Assembly (NCBI GenBank): GCA_964596675.1
Contig: CAZQUZ010000009.1
Coordinates: forward strand, 1 to 39,162
Direction of reading: 5' to 3'
Length of the DNA stretch: 39,162 nucleotides
From: JAGOMW01 sp964596675
Lineage (GTDB): Bacteria > Patescibacteriota > Gracilibacteria > BD1-5 > UBA2023
Positions within the stretch are counted from its first letter, which is position 1. Every line of letters starts with the position of its first letter. The position numbers and the translations under genes are program-made. This document shows, piece by piece, positions 11,493 through 21,472 of the stretch. Under the pieces are notes generated by a model, which searched no databases, was not told the DNA's origin, and was given only the letters and a program-made list of their open reading frames with translations.

Positions 11493-12049
11493 TATAAATT
11501 ATTACTTCTTGAGATTCTAATTAAATTGATTCAATTTTCAATTCATATTATAATTCATCCAATCAAACCCATCAGCATAAGTATAATATAAAAACGTTTT
11601 GCCTCTGCACTTAATCATTCAATAGAATATTGTTTACAATTTTTCTGAAAATCATCCATCTCTCAATCATATAAAGACTGAAATTTTACAATACTTCTAT
11701 TATTCTCTTCTATGAAAGTCTCTTTAGTATCTCAAAGTTGTGAAAGTTTCTTAAGCATCATATCTAACTTCTCTCCTGTAGCTGAACTTATATTTTTTCA
11801 TGCGAGTTTTGCTGTATCAAGAAATTTCAAGTACATACTTCCGCTCTGTCATTTTATTATACATTCCTCATAGTTACTTTGATAGAGACTTATATCATCA
11901 TAATGCCTAGGATGTTTCACTCATAACATTAACACCATTGGTTCAACATATTCCTTATGAAAACTTCCTGTACTATCAAAAAAATATCAGATACTTGGGA
12001 AAAGAATAAGACAACCGACTAAGATGTATTTTCATTGTCAATTTATCAT
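11492..12049 (-). CDS. Small bitopic membrane protein of unknown family, between SPFH and NfeD genes
   Basis: A 185-residue gene that is invisible under the standard code because it contains about a dozen UGA codons, all read as Gly. It starts M-I-N-G-Q-G-K with a hydrophobic segment (ILVGCLILFPSIGYFF, about residues 8-24). The middle is a charged, probably coiled-coil region (GEKLDMMLKKLSQL, FIEENNRSIVKFQSLYDG). A second transmembrane segment follows near the C-terminus (FYIILMLMGLIGGIIIGI). I recognise no family. Its stop overlaps the NfeD start (TAATG) and its ATG lies 10 bp after the SPFH stop, so it is embedded in the SPFH-NfeD operon and may act with them at the membrane. Confidence 0.65.
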
Positions 12050-12058
12050 AAATCGTCA

Positions 12059-12937
12059 CTATTTTGCTCATCCAAAAATCTTCGAAACTCCGGCTAGGAT
12101 ATCACTATCGAGGACATATTTCGTATTTTGACCGAGGGCTCACTCGATGACCTTGAGTTGTTCTTTGGTCACGGCTGCTCACTTAAAGTACGCGACTGCC
12201 GCATTGGACTCGAGCTCCATGCGTTTCGCTGCAGCCTCGGCGACAGCGATAATAGCACTTGCCTCACCTTGAGCGCGGAGAAGTTGGGATTCTTTCTCTC
12301 ACTCTGCTTGGAGGATTTTCGACTGCTTATCACCCTCACTCTTCGTGATGAGCGACTGCTTATATGCCTCAGACTCGAGGATGACGGCACGTTTCTCGCG
12401 CTCAGCCTTCATCTGTTTACTCATGGCATTTTGGATATCATCTGGTGGATCGAGACGCTTGATTTCTACGCGCAGCACTTTGATACCCCACTTCCCAGTT
12501 TCACGATCCAGGGATTCGAGGAGTTTTGCATTGATAATCTCACGATTCGAAAGTGTCTCATCGAGGCTCATCGTACCGAGTACACTACGGAGATTCGTCT
12601 GAGCAAGATTCACGACGGCCATGAAGACGTTATTGATATCATAGGTCGCCTGATATGGGTCGATAATCTGCACATAGATGACTCCGTCGACTGCCATCCC
12701 TACGTTATCCTTCGTGATGATCTGCTGCTCTGGAACCGTGACCACCTGCTCACGGATATCGACACGCTTCACTGCCTGGATACCAGGGATGAGAAAAAAT
12801 ATACCTGGACCGACCGTATCAGTATATCGACCGAGGAACTCACGAAGACCGACTTCTCACTGATTAATCTTTCTGATAAATGAAGGTATGAGTACTGCGA
12901 GAATAACGAGAAGAAATATAAGTGTACCTGTATCCAT
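12059..12937 (-). CDS. SPFH/stomatin-family membrane protein (QmcA-like)
   Basis: A 292-residue SPFH protein. An N-terminal hydrophobic anchor (TLIFLLVILAVLIPSF, residues 5-20) is followed by GEVGLREFLGRYTDTVGPGIFFLIPG, which carries the family's 'GE.gv...G........pGl.f..P' start. The SPFH core contains VDIREQVVTVPEQQIITKDN and the block LDPPDDIQNAMSKQMKAERE. A long Ala/Glu-rich coiled coil follows (GEASAIIAVAEAAAKRMELE). UGA codes for Gly at several points. Such proteins oligomerise at membranes and commonly pair with NfeD; that pairing is present three genes along. It is the first gene of the minus-strand operon SPFH - membrane protein - NfeD - HrcA. Confidence 0.88.
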
Positions 12938-13001
12938 AAATCTATTTGATTAAAAAAATAAAATCACTAAGATTCTACGGTTTTAGAGTTAAAAATCAAA
13001 T

Positions 13002-14003
13002 ATGTCTCACAAGATTGTCGCTATAGGAGGTGGAGCTGGTACATTTAATGTACTCTATGGATTGAAGCAAAATCCAAAATATGATATATCTGCTATCATA
13101 TCAGTCGCAGATAATGGTGGAACAACTGGACTCATCCGAGATAAATATGGCATCCTCCCACCTGGTGATTTTCGTCGTGCGATCGCAGCCCTCGCGAAAG
13201 ATACAGGATTCGTGCGCAGACTATTCGAGTATAGCTTCGCCTGAGAAGAGGGTGTCATCGGGAGTAATAAAATAGGAAATATTCTCCTCACAGCGCTCGT
13301 GGACATGTCAGATGGTGACTATGAGAAAGCGATAGATACACTCTGTGATATGTTCGATATACGATGAAAAGTCATCCCCGTCACACTGGAAGATGTACAT
13401 CTCGGTGTCCGTTTCGAGGACTGAGTAGAAATCATAGGAGAGAAAAATATCGACGTATCGGATAAAAATATCATGGAACGCTCACATAATATCGATCAAA
13501 ATATCGTCGATGCATGGCTCGTGGGGAATCCTGGTACTCTGAATCCTCGGGCAAAAGCAGCGATACTCGAGGCAGATACTATCATCATCGGACCTGGTGA
13601 CCTCTATACGAGCCTGGTACCGAATCTCCTCTCACAATGAATGAGGGAAGCACTCGCTGAAACCACAGGAAATATCATATATGTCTGTAATGCTATGACC
13701 AAACGTGGTGAGACGACGAATATGGAAGTTATAGATTTTATCGATACGATAGAGCGATATATCGATCCGGGCAAGCTCGCCCATGTCATCGTAAATAATG
13801 GACACATATCAGACGAGATCGTGGCAAAATATAAAGCTGAGGAAAATAAAAAACCTCTCAAAATTAAAGATAGAGGATTATTCGAAAAGAAACACTATAC
13901 TATAGTGGAGTGAGATATCGTGAATGATGCTGATGTCGTACGACATGATCCTATGAAGCTCGCACAAATACTCGAAAGGATTATAGATTCAGTTAGAGTC
14001 TAG
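13002..14003 (+). CDS. yvcK: YvcK/CofD-like gluconeogenesis factor
   Basis: A 333-residue protein that begins VAIGGGAGTFNVLYGL, the nucleotide-binding start of YvcK/CofD-like proteins. It continues with VADNGGTTGLIRDKYG, PPGDFRRAIAAL, GNILLTAL, NPRAKAAILEADTIIIGPGDLYTSLVPNLL and YVCNAMTKRGET, all matching family blocks. Several UGA codons are read as Gly. In Bacillus the protein binds UDP-sugars and is needed for growth on gluconeogenic carbon and for correct cell wall synthesis; the role here is inferred from homology. It is divergent from the SPFH operon across 64 bp. Its stop lies three bases from the stop of the convergent sortase frame. Confidence 0.9.
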
Positions 14004-14006
14004 TGT

Positions 14007-14546
14007 TTAATTACTGATTTTTACTCATTTTACCACCCACCTATTCTTTGAGGTACCGATAGGAACACAGGTGTAGAGAGTTATTTCAGTCGTATTTTTA
14101 GAACTTTCGAGACTCATAGTATCATCTGCAGCTATCTCACCAGAAAAATTGACCGTATATCTAAGGAGATTATATATGCCATTATATTTTTTGTATACCC
14201 AGATTTCCTCACCCGTATCTACTGTCGGTAGATACTTAAATGCTGTCTTGTAACGACCTACAGATGTTTTATAGTATGATGAATGTCATGCTATGACAGC
14301 ATTTCCTACTTCTCATAAATATACTGATTCTGGATGACGCAAAACACCGTTTTGTAGGTATAAATTTGTATTTATTGGTGCTCCTTTCATATAGTCTTCA
14401 TAATCTTCTGAATCTTCTGGAATATTTACCACAGGAACAATAATACCAGATGCAGGAATAATGATATAGGCTCAAACATTTTTATCCCGCTCATCGAGGT
14501 GATCGATCCAATAATCTAATTTCCGAGGAGCGGCTGGGGAAAAGTT
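14007..14546 (-). CDS. Sortase domain, in the -1 frame relative to the upstream surface protein
   Basis: This frame encodes a complete sortase core. It has an N-terminal strand region (WIDHLDERDKNVGAYIIIP, GIIVPV), the catalytic His motif GNAVIAGHSSYY, and the catalytic Cys/Arg motif TLYTCVPIGTSKNRWVV. The frame has a TAA just upstream and no ATG, GTG or TTG before the first strands; the first ATG (14390) would delete them. It overlaps the end of the surface-protein frame (14516-16843). A -1 slip at the A8 run (14545-14552 on the minus strand) fuses the two frames exactly, giving a 945-residue secreted protein with a C-terminal sortase. The interval starts at that junction. An indel in the assembly or a real mutation are the alternatives. 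The substrate is unknown. Confidence 0.75.
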
Positions 14547-14552
14547 TTTTTT
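14487..14552 (-). promoter_or_regulatory. Candidate programmed -1 frameshift signal
   Basis: In the surface-protein frame the codons are GCA AAA AAA ACT, giving the slippery heptamer A-AAA-AAA. After a -1 slip the next codon is AAC, which enters the sortase frame. About 11 bases downstream, CCGCTC (14528-14533) can pair with GAGCGG (14487-14492) to form a 6-bp stem with a long loop. The slippery sequence is seen directly; frameshifting activity is inferred. Confidence 0.45.
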
Positions 14553-16843
14553 GCTTGAGACTTTTTAGTAGTAGCATCATCACCTGTGACAACACGTTTA
14601 TTCGTAACAATCGTAGTACGTTCTGTGAGGGTTTTTGGTCCAGTACCGAGATAACTCTTTACCATATTTTTTGCAGGGATTCTTTTCCAATACGGCTGCA
14701 CATTTAGACTTTTTCTCTCCATTTGATGAGCAAGCTGGTATCGCGTAAGTGGCTTTTTTGGAGCTTCGATTACAAGTGTTGGATAGAGATTTGTGACAGT
14801 ATACTGAGTACCATTGATGACAGCACTTCCTCAGCCTCATCCACCACCAGGGCCTACCATAGGAGGAGGAGTGACTCCACCACCACAGTTCGTAGCAGAT
14901 ACTACTGCAAATGAGATAGTGTTTCCTGTAAGGGTAGAGCCAGAAAGTGTAGAATCTACGAGGAGAGTATATGTACCAGAAACAAATGGTGTCGTAGGAG
15001 TAATGGACCATACTCCACCTGATGCTATCGTGGTAGTTCCCATGAGTGCACCAGAAGTCGTCTTGAGAGCAAGGAGTGCTCAAGATTGACCTCTTCCATT
15101 AAACGTAACATTTCGAGAGTTTTCATTACATGAGAGCTGTATATTTGCTACTACATCTACAGTGGGGGAAGTAATCGTAGGAGGGATAACTGGAAGAAGG
15201 TATACTCCAGCGTCTATGGTCATATTTTTTTCTCCATTCGCGAGTCTATATGTTCACGTAATTCCCTGCGCACTTACATCTGAATCAGAGAGATCAGAAC
15301 CAGAGTTCGAAAGAGTAAAAGCATATGCACTCGGTAATTGTACCTGGATAGAGTATGGAGTATCTGTGAGAAGATTTCGGAATACATAATATCAGGCAGC
15401 TCATGTAGGATTGGCATCTGTATCTACAGTACTACTCGTCACAGTGGTTGCTATCACAGCTCCTGATGCATTGAGCAAGTTTACTGTAATATTATTGAGT
15501 CCAGATTCCCCCTGATCTTGCTGACCATTTCGATTCACATCGACCCATACAAAGTTTCCGAGTAGTGGCGGGATAAGTCCCCCACCACAGTTCGTAGCAG
15601 ATACTACTGCAAATGAGATAGTGTTTCCTGTAAGGGTAGAGCCAGAAAGTGTAGATATAGGCGTCAGTGTATAAGTACCTGGACCAAACGATAACTGCGT
15701 AGAGTATGTTCCATTTTGGAGAGCACCGAATGTAGCGAGATTATTGCCTGCGAGATTTTTGATCACGATAGTACTACCTATTGTGCCACTTCAGAGAAGA
15801 GATACTGTTGTTCCTGTTTGTGAGCAAGATAGATTGATATTGGAAATCGGAGATAAAGACGGAGGATTGTGTGAAGAGATACAATTTGTCGCTGGCAAGA
15901 CTGTAAAAGTCTGAGAAAGTCCTGTAGCAGTAGCACCACTAAAAGTAGAGATAGGTGTCAATGTATATGTACCCGGCGTAAATCCATAAGTAGACGTCTC
16001 CCACCATGCACCATTTTCCGCCACGACAGATGAGACGACCTCCACACCACTCTGTGTCATAACCTTTATCACAGCACCTGGAGTACCTATACCAGTCAGG
16101 AATATGCCAGATACAGTAGATCCAGTACATGATGTAGTAAGATCAGCGATAGGATTCAGGGTGACTGGATGCGTAAAAATAGGAACGAGGGAAATAATCA
16201 CACATGATACACTCGCAGATTCCTTGGAGCTCGAACCAAGTACCGATACTACAGTGAGTCCATATGTACCCTCAGTAAATGGTACCAGACTCTGGCATGA
16301 CCAAATCCCAAGACTACTCGTCACAGTCGTACATATAGGGAGTCCGTCTTTGCGCACTGTGATATTCGTATTTGCGGTGGCCGTACCTGTGATCACGGGA
16401 AATGTATTTGCTCAAGTGATATAAAGAATTTCATTATTATATGGACTCACGACGATAGGAGTCTCGAGAGAAATCTGAGTCTGTGTTTTTTGTGTAATAG
16501 TGATGGTATTTCCAGCAGAGTATTGGGCAACATCATTGAGGATAGCTCGTGCTACGAGAATATAGCTACCAGTACTAAACCCGACCGTACTTTGACATGA
16601 CCAAGTACCAGAACTATTCACTACTGTATCACATATAGGAAACCAATCTTTTTTTACAGTAACCGTTGATCCCGGTACCGCAGTTCCACTCACAGTAGGA
16701 TAAATCTCAGAACTCTCGATAGAGATATTCTCATTATCATAAGGACTAACGATAGTAGGTGCATCAGCAAAGGCATCAGAAAAAGAAATTAGGGAGATTC
16801 AGATAGTGAAAAAAGTAGTAATGAATCGCATAAATAATTTCAT
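14516..16843 (-). CDS. Secreted multi-domain surface protein (Ig-like and SdrD_B domains)
   Basis: A 775-residue protein in its own frame. A signal peptide (about residues 1-26, MKLFMRF start, SFSDAFA end) precedes two Ig-like repeats of the 'GTAxPGSTVTVKKDW' type with paired cysteines. Two or three further Ig-like modules carry the TYTLTPIST pattern. An SdrD_B-like domain lies at about residues 428-550 (LGNFVWVDVNRNGQQDQGES, NSGSDLSDSDV, DAGVYLLP). A last Ig-like module and a Gly/Pro-rich linker follow. The tail (YQLAHQMERKSLNVQPYW) is basic and lacks an LPxTG-type signal or transmembrane anchor. The frame ends at a TAG at 14516, while the adjacent -1 frame encodes a sortase, so the functional product may be the frameshift fusion. 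Many UGA codons are read as Gly. Confidence 0.85.
14880..14953. repeat. 74-bp direct repeat, copy 1
   Basis: Identical over 74 bases to 15582-15655. It lies in the surface-protein gene and encodes the STLSGSTLTGN / SFAVVSATNCGG end of an Ig-like module. Perfect identity 702 bp apart suggests recent duplication or gene conversion between modules. Confidence 0.9.
15582..15655. repeat. 74-bp direct repeat, copy 2
   Basis: Second copy of the 74-bp identical segment at 14880-14953, at the end of the preceding Ig-like module just before the SdrD_B-like domain. Confidence 0.9.
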
Positions 16844-17372
16844 AAGTATTTTTTGTAAATAATAAATGTCAATATAAGTCAGAGTGTATAAATAAAATTT
16901 GAAAATCAATAGAAATATGGTATATAATATTTAGACTTTAGATTAATGGATAATTATAGTTAATCAATTGTCCATTATTAAAAATAAAAGTATTCTAAAC
17001 GAATAAAAAAGTACTAAATAGACTCAAAAATTGATACAAAAATGTATACAATATATGGAAATATGTTATCTAAACCCTTACTAAGCTCTCTATAATGAGG
17101 AATCTTAAGTAGATTTATAAACTTTGCTCTACGGACTATAGATGAAAATTCGCTAGAAACCACCTATTTATCGGTATTTTTAGGATGAAAAAAGTGATAA
17201 TATTATATTTTTCAGAAAAAAAATCCTAAAGAAATACATAACGCCCTATAGATGCGCCACTAGTGAACTAATATTGTATTCATGGACTACACTATCTTCT
17301 TTTATACAAAAATTAACCATAAAAACCCATAACAAAGCTATGGATTAAGAAGAGATTATTGAAATACCTATA
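16844..17372. other. 529-bp AT-rich intergenic region without a gene
   Basis: Lies between the leuS stop and the surface-protein start. All six frames are closed by TAA/TAG. It should hold the surface-protein promoter; a minus-strand TTGACA lies about 30 bases before the ATG (near 16870). A nested inverted repeat at 17179-17230 pairs TTTAGGA with TCCTAAA, and inside it TGAAAAA with TTTTTCA, around an ATAATATTAT core. No tRNA or known RNA family is recognisable. Confidence 0.5.
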
Positions 17373-20300
17373 CTACATATCTTTCACGACGATAGAAAGC
17401 ATCTTATTCGGGATAAATATCTCCTTCACGAGGATCTTCCCTGTGATCCACTTCTCGATATCTAGATCTGCATGAGCGAGAGCAGACACCTCTTCCTGTG
17501 CCACACCATTAAAGCACGTGAGTGTGCCACGGAGTTTCCCATTTACCTGGACAGCTATAGTCACTTCATCATCGACGAGCATCCACTCATCGTAGGTTGG
17601 CCATTTTTGGTCATATATCGAACCATTATTGCCCGATATACTCCAGAGCTCCTCTGCCATATGTGGTGCGAACGGATGAAGGAGGAGTGCGAATTTCTCT
17701 TTCCACTCTGTCGCGAACTCCGCATCCGTAGGGACTCCATCATTGAGGAGTATCTGGAGGGCTGAGATAGCAGTATTGAACTTATACTCAGAGATATCTT
17801 CGGTGACTTTTTTCACGGTCTTATGGAGAAGCTTCATCGACTTCATATCGTCTTTCGAGATATTTTTCTTATCCGTGTATGAGATATGCGCCTTATCGAG
17901 AAATCTACGGACTCCTATGATAGCATCCGTGTTCCATGGAGCTGGATCAGTAAATGCACCCATACTCATCTCATAGAGACGGAGCGTATCTGCACCATAC
18001 TCTTCGACGACAACATTCGGATTGATGACATTACCACGAGATTTACTCATCTTCTGACCATCTGGCCCGAGGATGAGTCCCACATTCGTGAGCTTCTGGA
18101 ATGGCTCAGATGTAGGTACGACCCCGATATCATAGAGCACCTTATGCCAGAATCTCGCATAGAGTAGGTGGAGTACAGCATGCTCCGCACCACCGACATA
18201 CTCATCGACCATACCCCAGTAGTCCATAGCCTCACGACTCGCGAGGGCATCCGGATTTTTCGTATCCATATAGCGCAGGTAGTACCAGCATGATCCTCAC
18301 CACTGCGGCATCGTATTCGTCTCACGTTTTCATAAAAGGTTCGATGCGAGTCGGACATTTACGAATGATGGCACCGTCGCGAGTGGAGACTGCCCATCAC
18401 CAGATGGCTCGTATTTCTCGACCTCAGGGAGGAGGAGTGGGAGAGATGAGTCGATGACGAGCTTCCCAGTGAGTCCCTCATATATACGAGATGCTGACTT
18501 CCCCCCGATGATGAGCTTCGCACAACCGACATCTCCACAGGTACAGTTCTTACATCGGTTCGTCGTGTCACTCTTATCGAGGACATAGGCCGTATCTGGG
18601 ACTATCGCCTCAGAAATATCTCTGATCTTCGGGAGCTTCGCATAGTCCTCATGTGAGATATGGATGAGCGGTATCGGCTCACCCCAGTATCGCTGACGAG
18701 AAAAGAGCCAGTCACGGAGTTTATAGTTCACCTTTTTTGTGCCGAATCATTCTTTTTCGGCTTTTTCAGTGAGGGCACGACGGGCTTCAGAAGATGACAT
18801 TCATGAAAACTCATTTGAATCAACAAGTTTTCCATCTTCAATAGTAGGCTCTATTTTTCAGAGAAATAGATTCCAAGCATGTAAATGTGCTTGCCAAGTA
18901 ATTTTACTAGAAATCTCTTCTTTCGATAGCCATATCATTTTATGATGACCTATCTCAATTTCAGAATGAACTCTATTTTCTGAAGTAAGTTTTACATGAT
19001 AAAATCTTCATCCTGTTTTTTGATTTTTTTGTTTTGTATGACGGAATCACTCAGAATATATATAACTTCACGCAATTTTTCAGATGATCTCTATATCAGT
19101 ATATCATGATTCTTCTATAATCTCTTTCTTTACTGTCATTATTTCATCATCTCCATCCTCGATTCCTCCACCAATAAAGTGAAAATCTTGCGGACTATTT
19201 TCTTCAATCAGAAGAAATTCTCACTTTTGGTTTTCTAAAATAACATCGATTACTTGTCGATTTAAAGTCTCAACTCATTCTCTCATAGCATTAATACCGC
19301 TGTGGATTACCATTTTACCAATACTTTGCCTCATTGGAAGATGATACTTCTTCGCGAATGCAAAATCCCTCTCATCATGCGCTGGTACTGCCATAACAGC
19401 ACCTGTCCCATACGAGCCAAGGACGTAGTCAGCTATCCAGAGCGGGACAGATTCACCATTGTATGGATTCACGACATACGCTCCTGTCCATACTCCTGTC
19501 TTTTCCTTTCATTCATTCGTCCTGTCTTGGTCAGACTTTCACTTCGCCTCTGTGATATATCAGTCACATATGGTTCTATATTCGTCCGTTATGAACTCTC
19601 ATACCTTCGGATGATCGGGTGCGAGTACCGCATAGGTCATACCATAGACGGTATCGATACGAGTCGTGTAGACACGGATAGACTTCGATGGGTCATCAGA
19701 TTTCTGCATCTCGAACTCACACCCCTCACTCTTGCCTATCCAGTTGCGCTGCATATCCTTTATCCCCTCGGGCCAGTCGAGACCATCGAGATCCTCGATG
19801 AGCCTATCAGCATACTCTGTGATACGGAGTACCCACTGGCGGAGGAGCTTCTTCTCGACAGGGTGCCCCCCTATCTCACTCTTCCCATCGACGACCTCTT
19901 CATTCGCGAGGACGGCCTTTAGTGCGGGACACCAGTTCACTGGCATCTCTGCCTCATAGGCGAGTCACTTCTTAAAAAGCTCGATAAAAATCCACTGTGT
20001 CCACTTATAGTACTCTGGATCTGTCGTATCGACGACTCTATCCCAATCATACGAAAATCCGAGCGCTTCGAGTTGCTCTGTAAATACAGAGATATTTTTC
20101 TCAGTGGTGATACGTGGATGCGTACCCGTCTTCACTGCATAGTTCTCAGCTGGCAGACCGAATGCATCGAATCCCATCGGATGGAGTACATTGTACCCGA
20201 GAGCGTGATAGTAGCGCGACATGATATCTGTAGCGGTATACCCTTTCGGATGACCGACATGGAGTCCAGCACCGCTCGGATATGGGAACATATCGAGGAT

Positions 20301-20411
20301 ATATTTTTTCGGCTTAGGAGTAGCGAATGGAGGATTCTCAGTTTTATAGGTTTTATTTTCCGTCCAGTATTTTTGCCATTTTTTTTCGAGAGAGATATGA
20401 TCGTAGGGCAT
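17373..20411 (-). CDS. leuS: Leucyl-tRNA synthetase with inserted Nudix domain
   Basis: A 1,012-residue class I synthetase that charges tRNA-Leu. The HIGH motif is HVGH within MFPYPSGAGLHVGHPKGY. The KMSKS motif is present in GQKMSKSRGNV. The CP1 editing domain has GTGAVMAVPAHDERDFAFAKK and TTRIDTVYG. After LPMRQSI (about residue 365) the frame runs into a Nudix fold: QVIDVILENQKGEFLLIEE, the box GGGIEDGDDE (residue 413) then KKEIIEESGY. It returns to the synthetase at GKLVDSNEFSGMSS (residue 526) and KVNYKLRDWLFSRQRYWGEP. The insert of about 150 residues explains the length, since bacterial LeuRS is usually 800-870. The Nudix box is imperfect (Lys for Arg, Asp for the first Glu) but keeps EExxEE-type acids. 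There are no TAA/TAG codons across the junctions. A promoter lies at 20445-20472. Confidence 0.93.
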
Positions 20412-20444
20412 ATGCGAAAGTGAGTAAATCTATAAATCAATCTC

Positions 20445-20472
20445 ACTATAGTAAAAGTCCACCAAAAGACAA
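20445..20472 (-). promoter_or_regulatory. leuS promoter
   Basis: Reading the minus strand, TTGTCT (20467-20472) and TATAGT (20445-20450) are separated by 16 bases. The predicted transcription start is about 27 bases before the leuS ATG. It lies directly beyond the terminator of the preceding gene, so leuS is probably transcribed on its own. Confidence 0.6.
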
Positions 20473-20474
20473 GA

Positions 20475-20504
20475 AAAAACTCCCTCTTTCGGGAGGGAGT
20501 TTTT
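20475..20504. terminator. Rho-independent terminator after the pilin-like gene
   Basis: AAAAACTCCCTC and GAGGGAGTTTTT form a perfect 12-bp stem with a six-base loop, flanked by A and T runs on either side. It lies 10 bp after the stop of the minus-strand pilin-like gene. Confidence 0.9.
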
Positions 20505-20514
20505 ATGAGGTAGA

Positions 20515-20871
20515 TTAACCGATAAGGGCCTGGAGTACGAAACTTACGATGAAGTATGCGAGCCACATTACGACGATACCGATAAGTACATTGATGATAG
20601 TCTTACGTCCAGACTTCACCTTCTCTTCATCACCACCAGCTGTCATGATCTGGAAACCAGCCCAAAGACAGTATGCCACAGCAATAATAGTAATAAGAGT
20701 AAGGAGCTGAGTAATAACTTTTGTAATAGCAGTGTATGGATCTGTAGCACCATCAGTCTTAAGCCCAGTAGCCTTATCCTGACCGAAGAATGTAGACGCT
20801 GCTGCTGCAAATGTATTTTCAGCGACGAGAAGTCCAGCTACCATCGTATAAAGAGATTTCGTAAGAGTCAT
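20515..20871 (-). CDS. T4SS-pilin-like small membrane protein
   Basis: A 118-residue protein with an N-terminal signal segment (SLYTMVAGLLVAENTFA). Two transmembrane helices follow (VITQLLTLITIIAVAYCLWAG and IINVLIGIVVMWLAYFIVSF), joined by a short basic loop with GGDEEKVKSGRKT. This arrangement matches the VirB2/TrbC-like 'type IV secretion pilin' family common in Patescibacteria. The ATG at 20871 is preferred over one at 20934 because a strong promoter lies between them. No other secretion genes are nearby. The gene has its own promoter and terminator, so it is probably monocistronic and perhaps highly expressed. It could be a pilus subunit or a membrane protein of other function. Confidence 0.7.
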   Translation of the reverse strand: MTLTKSLYTMVAGLLVAENTFAAAASTFFGQDKATGLKTDGATDPYTAITKVITQLLTLITIIAVAYCLWAGFQIMTAGGDEEKVKSGRKTIINVLIGIVVMWLAYFIVSFVLQALIG

Positions 20872-20905
20872 ATAATTAAAAATAAGAAGTAAAATGACGT
20901 ACATC

Positions 20906-20934
20906 ATGATATCACGCTCATAGATGAAAGTCAA
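20906..20934 (-). promoter_or_regulatory. Strong sigma70-type promoter of the pilin-like gene
   Basis: On the minus strand TTGACT (20929-20934) and TATCAT (20906-20911) are spaced by 17 bases. The start of transcription would fall near 20899, leaving a leader of about 28 bases before the ATG at 20871. This fixes the start codon downstream of 20906. Confidence 0.7.
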
Positions 20935-21011
20935 TAGATTTTTCGAAAAAATAAGCTCTTCTCGCCTAAATATCTTACTTCTTGGCTTTATAGTCGTATT
21001 TTTGACAAGAC

Positions 21012-21038
21012 AAAATACCCATTTACAATGAGTATTTT
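21012..21038 (-). terminator. Terminator of the rpsF-ssb-rpsR operon
   Basis: AAAATACCCAT and ATGAGTATTTT form an 11-bp stem with one wobble/mismatch and a five-base loop. It lies 17 bases after the rpsR stop on the minus strand. Confidence 0.6.
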
Positions 21039-21054
21039 ATCTATATATTCCGCA

Positions 21055-21354
21055 CTATACAGCGACCGTAGTCTCATCGAGCTCTACTACTGGAGCAGAT
21101 ACTGCTGGAGTAGCAATGACAGCTCCAGATGGGCGAGTCACTTCGAGGACGTATGGGAGGAGTGCCATGTAGCGAGCGCGTTTTACGGCTGCGGCGAGTT
21201 TTTTCTGGTTCGCGAGAGATACGCCAGAGTAGTATCGTGGGATGATACGATTAAACTTCGTGAGGTACTGTTTGAGAAACGTAGTATCCTTATAGTCGAT
21301 AACCTTGATGCCGGCAGCATCGATAGGACAGACTTTTTTGGTTTTAGTAGCCAT
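21055..21354 (-). CDS. rpsR: 30S ribosomal protein S18
   Basis: A 99-residue S18. It has KKVCPIDAAGIKVIDYKDTTFLKQY and KFNRIIPRYYSGVSLANQKKLAAAVKRARYMALLPYV, which matches the family's 'I.PR..tG.s...Qr.l..aIkRAR..alLPy'. A 25-residue Ala/Val-rich C-terminal tail (APVVELDETTVAV) is an extension beyond usual S18. It is the last gene of the classic rpsF-ssb-rpsR operon. S18 sits on the 30S platform next to S6. Confidence 0.95.
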   Translation of the reverse strand: MATKTKKVCPIDAAGIKVIDYKDTTFLKQYLTKFNRIIPRYYSGVSLANQKKLAAAVKRARYMALLPYVLEVTRPSGAVIATPAVSAPVVELDETTVAV

Positions 21355-21472
21355 AGTGAATGAGTTAAATGAGTTAGAAGTTATCAAGTTCAAAGTGGAA
21401 ATATAAGCAAACACTCTGCTGTAATGATAGACTATAATATTATACAGGATGAATGGTGGCAGAATTTTGGTA

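Noticed and set aside
12128..12883. Long plus-strand open frame (251 codons) opposite the SPFH gene
   Set aside because: Antisense shadow of a strongly supported SPFH protein; no features of its own.
16844..17372. Possible tRNA, tmRNA or other structured RNA in the 529-bp gap
   Set aside because: No cloverleaf, T-loop (GGTTCGA) or other recognisable core was found.
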